A stretch of 45,720 bases of DNA from Fusobacteriaceae bacterium (GCA_031272945.1 JAISST010000158.1:1-45720); one strand, 5' to 3'. Numbered from the stretch's first letter, positions 27,585 to 35,042 are shown. Notes: generated by a model not told the origin, from the sequence alone. A program made the numbers and translations.

Positions 27585-27733
27585 ATGTGGACGAGCGGGA
27601 TAAGAGCGGAACTTTGAACGCCGGAATCTCCGACAGCAAAAACTGGATGGATTCCGTGAACTGGAATGAATCCGGGATTCTGGTGGAAGGAAATACGAAT
27701 TACGCGGTCGGAGGGGATGTGGTCCTCAGATGA
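27585..27733 (+). pseudogene. 3' remnant of a larger protein, possibly a repeat-rich surface/hemagglutinin-like exoprotein
   Basis: Open frame without a credible start: ...SGTLNAGISDSKNWMDSVNWNESGILVEGNTNYAVGGDVVLR*. Host-like composition in contrast to the AT-rich DNA that follows. Confidence 0.35.
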
Positions 27734-27829
27734 AAAACAGAGATCAGCGTTTACTTGCTAATCAAATTGATACAGGAAACTAAGCATAAAACGTATTTAA
27801 AAAAGACAATTATTCTGGAGATTATAGAG

Positions 27830-28546
27830 ATGTTCTTGAATCAAAAATGCACTATTTCAAGTATTGAAAATGAAATCAAAATAGAATATGCTTATGTAAA
27901 CCAATCGGTTATATGGTTAATCTTATGGCTAATACTTGTTATTGAAACTATAATATTAGTATTTACCGTACATTTTTATTTAAAAATATCTGCAATATTT
28001 CTTGTTTTTATCCTATTTCTATTGATATTGTTTTATCAATTCAATTATGAATGTCTATCAAAAGAAATAATCATCATAGATACAAAAGGAATTTTGATAA
28101 AAAAAAGGATTTGTTTTGTGGAATACTATGTTGATTCAGTAAAATATGAAGATTATATCACAAGTTATGTGTTGAAAGAAAATAAGAGTTGTGAATGGGA
28201 TCCGAATATTTTTTCAAAAGAAATAGCTATGAAATTTAAACAAAATGGAAATATGATTTTGTATCCACAAATTCATCCAAAAGAGTCATTTGCTAAGTAC
28301 TTAAATCAAAAAGTAAAAGTTGAAAGAAAAAAAATGATAAATGAAAAACTAAAATATGAAACAAAATTTGGACATTTGCTATATAAAATAGCCGGTAAAA
28401 TATTTAACAAAAATATCACTGAATTGGCTATGATATTTATGGGAAATGAACACAAGAAAATTATTTCATGGGGCTACAAAATACCCGATGATATTGCAGA
28501 AAAAATAGTAGATTTGATAAAAGAGAACATTAAAGATAAAAAATAA
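27830..28546 (+). CDS. AT-rich hypothetical protein with two TM helices
   Basis: ATG at 27830 with GGAG 9 nt upstream. Hydrophobic SVIWLILWLILVIETIILVFTVHFYLKISAIFLVFILFLLILFYQF followed by a Lys-rich soluble domain. Confidence 0.7.
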   Translation: MFLNQKCTISSIENEIKIEYAYVNQSVIWLILWLILVIETIILVFTVHFYLKISAIFLVFILFLLILFYQFNYECLSKEIIIIDTKGILIKKRICFVEYYVDSVKYEDYITSYVLKENKSCEWDPNIFSKEIAMKFKQNGNMILYPQIHPKESFAKYLNQKVKVERKKMINEKLKYETKFGHLLYKIAGKIFNKNITELAMIFMGNEHKKIISWGYKIPDDIAEKIVDLIKENIKDKK

Positions 28547-28805
28547 TATTTATGAACAAGGAAAAGTATATACTTCTGAAGTCCCAATTAAGGATGTAAC
28601 AAGCCACGAGAACTCTCTTGCTAACAAAAGTGATAACTATTTGGAAGTATCTGTATACCAAAATATTCCACAAAATGCAATATCTTCATTACTTACAGAG
28701 GCAAGTTATTGTCGTGAAGAAAATATACTTACGATGAAAGTAGATGAATTAGAGCGATATATGAGAATCATCTTTGATTATCCTAAACAACTCAAGGAGG
28801 AGTAA
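28542..28805 (+). pseudogene. 5'-truncated ORF, possible ADP-ribosyltransferase-like (toxin) C-terminal fragment
   Basis: Open frame without a start codon: IYEQGKVYTSEVPIKDVTSHENSLANKSDNYLEVSVYQNIPQNAISSLLTEASYCREENILTMKVDELERYMRIIFDYPKQLKEE*. The stop overlaps the next ATG (TAATG). Confidence 0.4.
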
Positions 28806-28981
28806 TGGCCATATATTTTTACAAAGTAAAAGAGGAGAATGGATATCTTTCTAATTTTGCACATTATCCGTATCCAAACATTAGGGAGAAGCTTATAAAT
28901 ACAGGAAGAGAAGAATTGATCGAAAAGACAACAACGGATTAGTATTGGGGATGTGGCACAAGTAGCAGTTTTTTATTGACT
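28805..28981 (+). pseudogene. NADAR (YbiA-like, DUF1768) gene remnant with internal deletion and premature TAG
   Basis: MAIYFYKVKEENGYLSNFA (N-terminal NADAR signature) joined directly to NIREKLINTGREELIEKTTTD*YWGCGT (C-terminal NADAR signature). The middle of the domain is absent. Confidence 0.6.
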
Positions 28982-29009
28982 TGACACTACAGACAAAAAA
29001 TGATATCAT
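28981..29009 (+). promoter_or_regulatory. Sigma-70-type promoter of the RidA gene
   Basis: TTGACA - 17 nt - TATCAT. Confidence 0.75.
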
Positions 29010-29058
29010 TTGAAAAGCTTAACCAACAACTCAAACTTTATCGGAGGTACATCACGCC

Positions 29059-29436
29059 ATGAAACGAAAAGGAATTGAAGCGAAAGGAACCCCCATGGGT
29101 CCCTACTCCCTCGCGGTGGATGCCGCCGGATTCGTCTATGTGTCCGGACAAGCGGGAGTGGATCCCGATACGAAACGCCTGGCGCCCGGGGGCATAGGCC
29201 CGGAAACCAGACAGACATTCGCGAATATTTTCCGGATTCTTGCCGCCGCGGGGCTGAGTTCCGACGACGTGCAAAAAGTCAACGTATACCTGACGGATAT
29301 TGATAATTTTGCGGAAATGAACGCCGTCTACAAGGAACAATTTACGGAACCTTACCCCGCCAGAACCACGGTTGCCGTCAAGGCGCTTCCGCGCACGGAC
29401 GCCCTTGTGGAAATCGAGGTTGTGGCAAAACGATAG
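29059..29436 (+). CDS. RidA-family (YjgF/YER057c/UK114) deaminase
   Basis: GPYSLAVDAAGFVYVSGQAGVDPDT, NVYLTDIDNFAEMNAVYKEQF, PARTTVAVKALPRTDALVEIEVVA. Confidence 0.95.
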   Translation: MKRKGIEAKGTPMGPYSLAVDAAGFVYVSGQAGVDPDTKRLAPGGIGPETRQTFANIFRILAAAGLSSDDVQKVNVYLTDIDNFAEMNAVYKEQFTEPYPARTTVAVKALPRTDALVEIEVVAKR

Positions 29437-29438
29437 TA

Positions 29439-30089
29439 TCAGCTTTTTTCCGGCGCTTCCTTATTTGAAGCGCCCGGTTTTTCCTTTTGTTGCTTTTTTT
29501 GTACCTGAGGGCTGACCCTCTTTTTTCTCGAGACGGAGAATCCGAAACTGCCGATTCTTTTCTTGTTCAGCGGGAAATATTCCCCGTGGGCATAGGCGAT
29601 GAGTTCCGCCTCATCCACGTGAATTTTCTTGTTCTTATCGATCAAATCCGCATCCACATGGACGCAGACAATTTCCGCGAGAAAAATATCATGGGACCCG
29701 CCGGTCTTGATGATATCTTTTACTTTGCACTCAAGGTTGACGGGGCACTCTTTGATGACTTCGCTTTTGACCTTCTTTCCTTTGAGCATGGTAAAGCCGC
29801 ATTCTTTGATCTTGTCGTTGGTTCTTCCCGATTTTACTCCGCAATAATCCAGGGCTTTCACAATATCCTTACCGGGCATGTTTACGGTAAATTCCCCGGT
29901 TTCCGAGATATATTCGTAAGACAGGCGCTCCGGCCGGATGGAAATCGAGAGCAGGGGCGGCGTACTGCACACGATGCCGATCCAGGCGATCGTGAGCACA
30001 TTGCTTACCCCTTTTTTATTTTTGCTTGTGACAAGAACCGCCGGTACCGGGCTCAACATTGTCCCGCCGTCAAACTGAATCTTTTTCAT
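29439..30089 (-). CDS. Flavin reductase family protein (FMN-binding split barrel)
   Basis: MLSPVPAVLVTSKNKKGVSNVLTIAWIGIVCSTPPLLSISIRPERLSYEYISETGEFTVNMP. ATG at 30089 preceded by AGGAGG. Confidence 0.9.
   Translation of the reverse strand: MKKIQFDGGTMLSPVPAVLVTSKNKKGVSNVLTIAWIGIVCSTPPLLSISIRPERLSYEYISETGEFTVNMPGKDIVKALDYCGVKSGRTNDKIKECGFTMLKGKKVKSEVIKECPVNLECKVKDIIKTGGSHDIFLAEIVCVHVDADLIDKNKKIHVDEAELIAYAHGEYFPLNKKRIGSFGFSVSRKKRVSPQVQKKQQKEKPGASNKEAPEKS
29451..29485 (+). terminator. Intrinsic terminator of the RidA gene, embedded in the 3' coding end of the convergent flavin reductase
   Basis: GGCGCTTC-CTTATTT-GAAGCGCC followed by CGGTTTTTCCTTTT. Confidence 0.6.
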
Positions 30090-30130
30090 GCCGCCTCCTG
30101 TAAGAATCACGAATAATCGGATTTTGAATT

Positions 30131-30922
30131 TTATCGTGTTGAAATCCGCCGGATCATCGGTCTGACCGCGGGCTTTTTGTTTACGGGCATTCTTTTCCAC
30201 AATTCATGCTGTTTCATCCGTTCGGAATATTCCTCCGCCAGATCTGTCCTGCCCAGATTGTGATACAGAACGCCGAGGTTGCTCAACGCGAAATAATGCC
30301 CCTGATCCGCGGCCTTCTTCAGATATTTTTCGGCGAGATCCAGTTTTCCTTCTTTTTTGTACAGAACGCCGAGATTGAACTGCGCGGTCAAAAATCCCCG
30401 GTCGGCAGCCATTTTATAATATTTTTCGGCCAGGTCCAGTTCTTCCTGCTCCTTATACAAAATGCCGAGATGATTCAAGGCTACAATGTCTCCCTTGTCG
30501 CCCGCCTGTTTCAAATATTTTTCCGCAAAGTCCAGTTTTCCTTCCGTGTAATACAGCCAGCCGAGATTCTGCTGCGCGCTGATGTTTCCCTGATCCGCCG
30601 CCTGTTTCCAATAGCGTTCCGCGTAACCGGTTTTCTCCTGATCATAATACAAAGCGCCGAGGTTGTATTGGGCATACGCGTTTCCCTGCTCGGCTGCGAG
30701 TTTGTAATATTTTTCGGCGAGGTCAAAATTTCTTTGCACCTCATAGATAACGCCCAGGTTGTATTGCGCGTTCACATCTTCCCGCTCCGCCTCTTCGATC
30801 AGTTCCTGTACCTGGACGTCGGATAAAGGAATTGCCTGCTCGTCGTTTTCGGGGTTTGGGGCCGCAAAACTGAAAAAACCGAACAAAAGGAGCAAAACTG
30901 ATAATACGGCGTTTTTTTTCAT
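30131..30922 (-). CDS. Secreted TPR/Sel1-like repeat protein
   Basis: Signal peptide MKKNAVLSVLLLLFGFFSFA; repeats of Y(Y/L)KxAADxGxxxAxxNLGxLYxxxGKLDLAEK. ATG at 30922 after GGGAGGAG. Confidence 0.9.
   Translation of the reverse strand: MKKNAVLSVLLLLFGFFSFAAPNPENDEQAIPLSDVQVQELIEEAEREDVNAQYNLGVIYEVQRNFDLAEKYYKLAAEQGNAYAQYNLGALYYDQEKTGYAERYWKQAADQGNISAQQNLGWLYYTEGKLDFAEKYLKQAGDKGDIVALNHLGILYKEQEELDLAEKYYKMAADRGFLTAQFNLGVLYKKEGKLDLAEKYLKKAADQGHYFALSNLGVLYHNLGRTDLAEEYSERMKQHELWKRMPVNKKPAVRPMIRRISTR
30229..30804 (-). repeat. Exact 96-bp period coding repeat (32 residues), about six copies
   Basis: The aligned motif ATTTTTCGGC/ATTTTTCCGC/AGCGTTCCGC/ATTCCTCCGC recurs at 30229, 30325, 30421, 30517, 30613 and 30709. 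Confidence 0.9.
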
Positions 30923-31014
30923 AACTCCTCCCGATTTTGCCTTTTTCATTTATATTATCATATTTCGGCCCCAATGTCCACATGAATTTTGGAACATTCC
31001 CCGGGATATTTCAT

Positions 31015-31341
31015 TCAATTTTTTTCCGTCTGGGCAGACAATTTCTTTTCTTTGACGCCGGATTCCGAAATCTCATACTCAATCTTTACAGGCTCTTTAC
31101 AGTTGTCGTGATATCTGTGCAGTTCTATTTTATCGGGATTGAGTCTTTTCAATAAATCCAGGGAATCGGGAACGCTCAAGCGATCCACATACTGATTTTT
31201 GCTGTTGATGGGATTTCTGACGATATTCCAGCGGTCCGTATGCGCGATAAAATTGAAAGCGCCGGTATCATTATGGATGCAGAACGAATCATTCTCCTTC
31301 GTCTCAGTAATCAGTTTTTCGTAAAATTCGTTTTTTGTCAT
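31015..31341 (-). CDS. Hypothetical protein, 108 aa
   Basis: ORF with ATG start and short intergenic flanks; no family recognised. Confidence 0.6.
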   Translation of the reverse strand: MTKNEFYEKLITETKENDSFCIHNDTGAFNFIAHTDRWNIVRNPINSKNQYVDRLSVPDSLDLLKRLNPDKIELHRYHDNCKEPVKIEYEISESGVKEKKLSAQTEKN

Positions 31342-31523
31342 GCTTTCACATCCTTTGTGCTCAAAATTTTTCTTTTCTTTGTTGCTTTAAATTTGCGGGA
31401 TTGACATTGTTATTGTAGCACATTTTTGTGTGTGAAAAATGAAATTCGGCTGTTAAAATTGCCTTTTTGCGAATTCTACAAAAAAAGTAGTATTTTTTCT
31501 TTCGATCAGGATACAGACATGTA

Positions 31524-31548
31524 CGGCGCGGTCAGTAGGACCGCGCCG
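31524..31548. other. Isolated GC-rich perfect hairpin
   Basis: CGGCGCGGTC-AGTAG-GACCGCGCCG, 10-bp stem, in otherwise AT-rich intergenic DNA; no T-tract. Confidence 0.85.
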
Positions 31549-31582
31549 CACACATAAAGAATGGATTGCCATAAATCAGGGG

Positions 31583-33574
31583 TTAAAGCGCCTCCCTTCC
31601 GAAGACCGTGAGGGATGATCCGCCTCTTCCGCCGGAGGATTGCACCCATCCTTCCTGTTTCATTTTTTTGAGCAAGGTTCGGACCTGCGCTTCCGAGAGG
31701 ATGATCCCCCGGGCTTGAAGCTTGTTGCGCAAGGCGCCCCTTCCACAGGGCCCTTCTATAAGGACGGAGGCCGCCGCCTTGAAGAGATCGGGCGTGGGAC
31801 TTTTTTGCGGCGCCTTTTCGCAAGCGGACTGTACATAGGGGGGCAGTTGTTTTCTTTCTATGGCGCCTGTTTTGAGACAGTGCAAATATTCAACGCAATT
31901 CCGCAGTTCCCGGATATTTCCGGGCCAGGAATAGCCGGCAAGACATTTTCTGGCTTCGGCCGACAATATAAAGGAAGCGCCGATCTCATGACAAAAATGG
32001 TCGAGGATTAAAAAGAGATCATTTTCGCGCTCCTTCAAGGGCGGGAGTTCCAGAGGCAGCGTGCTGATCCTGTAATAGAGATCTTCCCGGAATTTTCCCT
32101 GTCTGACGAGTCTGAGCAGATCCTGGTTCGCCGCGCAGATGATTCTTACATCGACCTCGATCACCGAATCTCCTCCGACTTTCATGATCTGGCGTTCCTG
32201 AATTGCCCGGAGCAGCTTTGCCTGCATATGGGGACTCAGTTCCTCGATTTCGTCAAAGAAAAACGTGCCGTTGTTCGCCGCTTCAAAGAGACCGGTCTTC
32301 CCCTGTTTTTTCGCTCCCGTGAAGGATCCGCCTTCATAGCCGAACAATTCGCTTTCCAGAAGGCTGTCGGGTATGGCGGCGCAGTTGATAGCCACAAAAG
32401 GCTTGTCAAACCGGCGGGAGGCGTTGTGAATGGATTGGGCGAAGATTTCCTTCCCGACGCCGCTTTGCCCCGTGATGAGAACGGAAAAATCCACAACAGC
32501 CATTTTTTGGGCAAGACATATGGCTTGCCGGATGGCTGCGCTCCGGCCGATGATGTGTTCAAACCGGTACCGGGCCTGATGTCCTTTTTGCATGAATTTG
32601 CTGACAATATGCGATTTCAGCGTTTCATTTTCCCCCGCGGGCAGGAGCATAAACATGGCGCCGATAAAGACGTCCTCCCGGAACATGGGCGTAACCGTAA
32701 TATCCAGCACCCTGTTTCCGGTATTTTCATAGCGAAATGTGGCGGGGGCGCCTTTCATGGCGGAGGGATTCGGGAAGAATTCCGGAAAAATCTTCCGGAC
32801 ATCCAGATAAAGAATATCGCTTCGTTTTTTTCCCAAAAGAAACTCCGCCATATTGTTGCACGCGTAAATATAGTTTTTCGCGTCGCTGCCGAGGATGCCG
32901 ATATTGATCATTTTCATAACCGCGTCGTATTCATATTTCAAGAGGCCGGAGCCGGGGAGGGAGGAGGCCGCATTCCCGACGCCCCCGGAAATCCGTTCGT
33001 TGTAATCCAGAAAGGGTTTTCTTTGCAGCATGTGTTCGAGACCCGTATAGGCAGCGATTTCGATGATGCCGGAAACATCGAACATCCGGTCTCCGATATC
33101 CACGACGCGCTTGATTCCCGGGGGTACGAGCTGCGGCTCCCCCGGCGTTACGGCGATCTCAATTTCTTGCGTATCGAGATAGGGCGGCGAATCCGCCGAA
33201 TAGGGAATAAAATTGATGTTGTGGATATTTTTTTGATATAATAAAATCGCCGTATCCACGGTTGTCTTGTTGTTTGTATTAACCAAAAGCGCCCGTGTTC
33301 CCGCGGGAAAACGTTCCAGGGCCAGCAGGCCCTGTTTTTGGAATGTGAGAGAGGCGGAGATGACCGGACGGTCCACGGGAATCCGACTCATGATGTCGCC
33401 GGAATAGGAGGAGGTAATCACAACCCGCGCCCGGTCATTCTCATTCCAGAAAGGAATGTCTTCGTCCAGATAATAGGTGTTTACGTGAAGGGCATCCTCA
33501 AACAGGCGATGGAGCAAATCCACAAACAGTTGTCCCATTCGTCTGTCATGGGTCAGAATCAAGCCGATTTCCAT
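31583..33574 (-). CDS. Sigma-54-dependent transcriptional activator with PrpR-N-like sensor and PAS-like domains
   Basis: AAA+ Walker A GQSGVGKEIFAQSIH, GSFTGA loop, Walker B GTFFFDEIEEL, SWPGNIRELRN. N-terminus resembles PrpR_N (IGLILTHDRRMGQLFVDLLHRLF). Confidence 0.92.
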   Translation of the reverse strand: MEIGLILTHDRRMGQLFVDLLHRLFEDALHVNTYYLDEDIPFWNENDRARVVITSSYSGDIMSRIPVDRPVISASLTFQKQGLLALERFPAGTRALLVNTNNKTTVDTAILLYQKNIHNINFIPYSADSPPYLDTQEIEIAVTPGEPQLVPPGIKRVVDIGDRMFDVSGIIEIAAYTGLEHMLQRKPFLDYNERISGGVGNAASSLPGSGLLKYEYDAVMKMINIGILGSDAKNYIYACNNMAEFLLGKKRSDILYLDVRKIFPEFFPNPSAMKGAPATFRYENTGNRVLDITVTPMFREDVFIGAMFMLLPAGENETLKSHIVSKFMQKGHQARYRFEHIIGRSAAIRQAICLAQKMAVVDFSVLITGQSGVGKEIFAQSIHNASRRFDKPFVAINCAAIPDSLLESELFGYEGGSFTGAKKQGKTGLFEAANNGTFFFDEIEELSPHMQAKLLRAIQERQIMKVGGDSVIEVDVRIICAANQDLLRLVRQGKFREDLYYRISTLPLELPPLKERENDLFLILDHFCHEIGASFILSAEARKCLAGYSWPGNIRELRNCVEYLHCLKTGAIERKQLPPYVQSACEKAPQKSPTPDLFKAAASVLIEGPCGRGALRNKLQARGIILSEAQVRTLLKKMKQEGWVQSSGGRGGSSLTVFGREAL

Positions 33575-33607
33575 AGTTCCTCCTTTTGATACGGGTCTTT
33601 ATATCCT

Positions 33608-33636
33608 ATTATAACCTGATTCCGCCCGTTTATCAA
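33608..33636 (-). promoter_or_regulatory. Sigma-70-type promoter of the sigma-54 activator gene
   Basis: Minus strand TTGATA - 17 nt - TATAAT. Confidence 0.7.
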
Positions 33637-33743
33637 CCTATTTTTGTAATTTTCAAGTCATTTTTCGTAAATTCCGAAATTGTTCTTCGCGATACAAGGC
33701 GTAAAATGGACTTTTTTACCGGCAATCGGAAAGGATTTCCCTC

Positions 33744-33759
33744 TGGCATTATTTTTGCT
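33744..33759 (+). promoter_or_regulatory. Sigma-54 (-24/-12) promoter of the methionine gamma-lyase operon
   Basis: TGGCATTATTTTTGCT: TGGCA and TTGCT elements with the required 10 nt between GG and GC. Confidence 0.8.
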
Positions 33760-33821
33760 AATAAAATGATTAAAAGGCAAACAAACTTTCACAGAAAAGA
33801 AAGAATGAACAGGAGGCAGTC

Positions 33822-35042
33822 ATGGGAAAAATTGATTTTCAAAAGACAGGATTCGCTACAAGACTGATTCATGAAAAAAAAGAGATATCGCCCGCGCGAA
33901 ACGCCATCGGGACGCCGATCTATCTGGCGGCCACATTCGGCGTGGATTCCATCCAACAGATGGATGACATCAAAGACGGAAAAGAGCAGGGATTTCTGTA
34001 TTCCCGCATGGGAAACCCCACAACGAAAGTTCTCGAGGACAAACTTGCGGCCCTGGAAGGGGGGGAAGCCGCCATTTGTACCGCCTCGGGCATGGGGGCC
34101 GTCGGTTCCGTTCTGATTGGCCTTCTACAGTCGGGGGACCATGTGGTCGCGGCTGACGCCGTATACGGAGGAACGGACTACGCGCTGCGGTGCAATCTTC
34201 CTCTTTTCGGAATACAGGTGTCTTTCGTGGATATTTGCAATCCCGCGGAAGTGGAAGCCGCCATCACGGACAAGACGAAATTGATTTACTTCGAGACCCC
34301 GGTTAATCCCAACATGCGGATCGCCGACATCAAAGCCATCGCGGACATCGGAAAACGCCGCGGAGTGAAAGTCGCCGTGGACAGCACCTTCGCGCCGCCC
34401 CCGATTCAATACCCGCTTCAGTTGGGCGCGGACATCGTCATTCACAGCACGACGAAATACCTGAACGGGCATGGGGATGTGATTGCGGGAGCGGTTATCA
34501 GCAGTCTTGAAAACATCACAAGGTTCAAATACCACGCCTCGGCCATGATTTGCGGATCGCCGACCAATCCCTTTACGTCCTATATGATTTTGCGCGGATT
34601 GAAAACGCTGCATTTGAGACTGGAACGGCACTGCCAAAACGCCATGGCGCTGGCAAAATTTCTCGAAACCAGCGAATATGTGGATCGGGTCTTTTATCCG
34701 GGACTCGAGAGCCATCCGCAGCATGAAACGGCGAAAAAACAAATGCGGGATGGAATGTACGGCGGGATGCTGTCCTTTTCCCTCAAAGAAGGAATCCGCG
34801 GTCAGACAGCCCGCCAGGCGGTGGATACATTTCTGAAAAATTTGACGATCCCGACGCTTGCGCCCAGTCTTGCGGACGCCGATACGCTGATTTTACATCC
34901 GGCCACCATGAGCCACCGGGATGTGCCCGCCGAGGCCAAGCGAAAGGCCGGAATCACCGACGGAATGCTCCGGGTATCGGTGGGATTGGAGTATATCGAA
35001 GATATTATTGCGGATTTCAGACAGGCTCTTGAAAAAATATAA
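33822..35042 (+). CDS. Methionine gamma-lyase/Cys-Met metabolism PLP-dependent enzyme
   Basis: YSRMGNPTTKVLEDKLAALEGGEAAICTASGMGAV; PLP-lysine motif HSTTKYLNGHGDVIAGAV. Confidence 0.93.
   Translation: MGKIDFQKTGFATRLIHEKKEISPARNAIGTPIYLAATFGVDSIQQMDDIKDGKEQGFLYSRMGNPTTKVLEDKLAALEGGEAAICTASGMGAVGSVLIGLLQSGDHVVAADAVYGGTDYALRCNLPLFGIQVSFVDICNPAEVEAAITDKTKLIYFETPVNPNMRIADIKAIADIGKRRGVKVAVDSTFAPPPIQYPLQLGADIVIHSTTKYLNGHGDVIAGAVISSLENITRFKYHASAMICGSPTNPFTSYMILRGLKTLHLRLERHCQNAMALAKFLETSEYVDRVFYPGLESHPQHETAKKQMRDGMYGGMLSFSLKEGIRGQTARQAVDTFLKNLTIPTLAPSLADADTLILHPATMSHRDVPAEAKRKAGITDGMLRVSVGLEYIEDIIADFRQALEKI

Noticed and set aside
28940-28942. In-frame TAG in the NADAR remnant as possible recoding (pyrrolysine/selenocysteine-like)
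   Set aside because: The gene already lacks most of its domain and the frame diverges soon after the TAG, so decay is much simpler. No recoding signal was seen.
28951-28966. TGGCACAAGTAGCAG as a sigma-54 promoter upstream of ridA
   Set aside because: Spacing between GG and GC is 8 nt, not 10. A better sigma-70 promoter (TTGACA-17-TATCAT) lies at 28981-29009.
27340-28980. Islet as an integrated phage or IS element
   Set aside because: No integrase, transposase, terminal inverted repeats or target-site duplication could be seen.
30229-30804. 96-bp periodic repeat considered as a CRISPR or intergenic satellite
   Set aside because: The period lies fully in frame within one secreted protein, with degenerate coding repeats and no conserved repeat/unique spacer structure.
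32228-33241. 337-aa ORF opposite the sigma-54 activator
   Set aside because: Antisense shadow frame of a conserved AAA+ protein; no supporting RBS or family signal.
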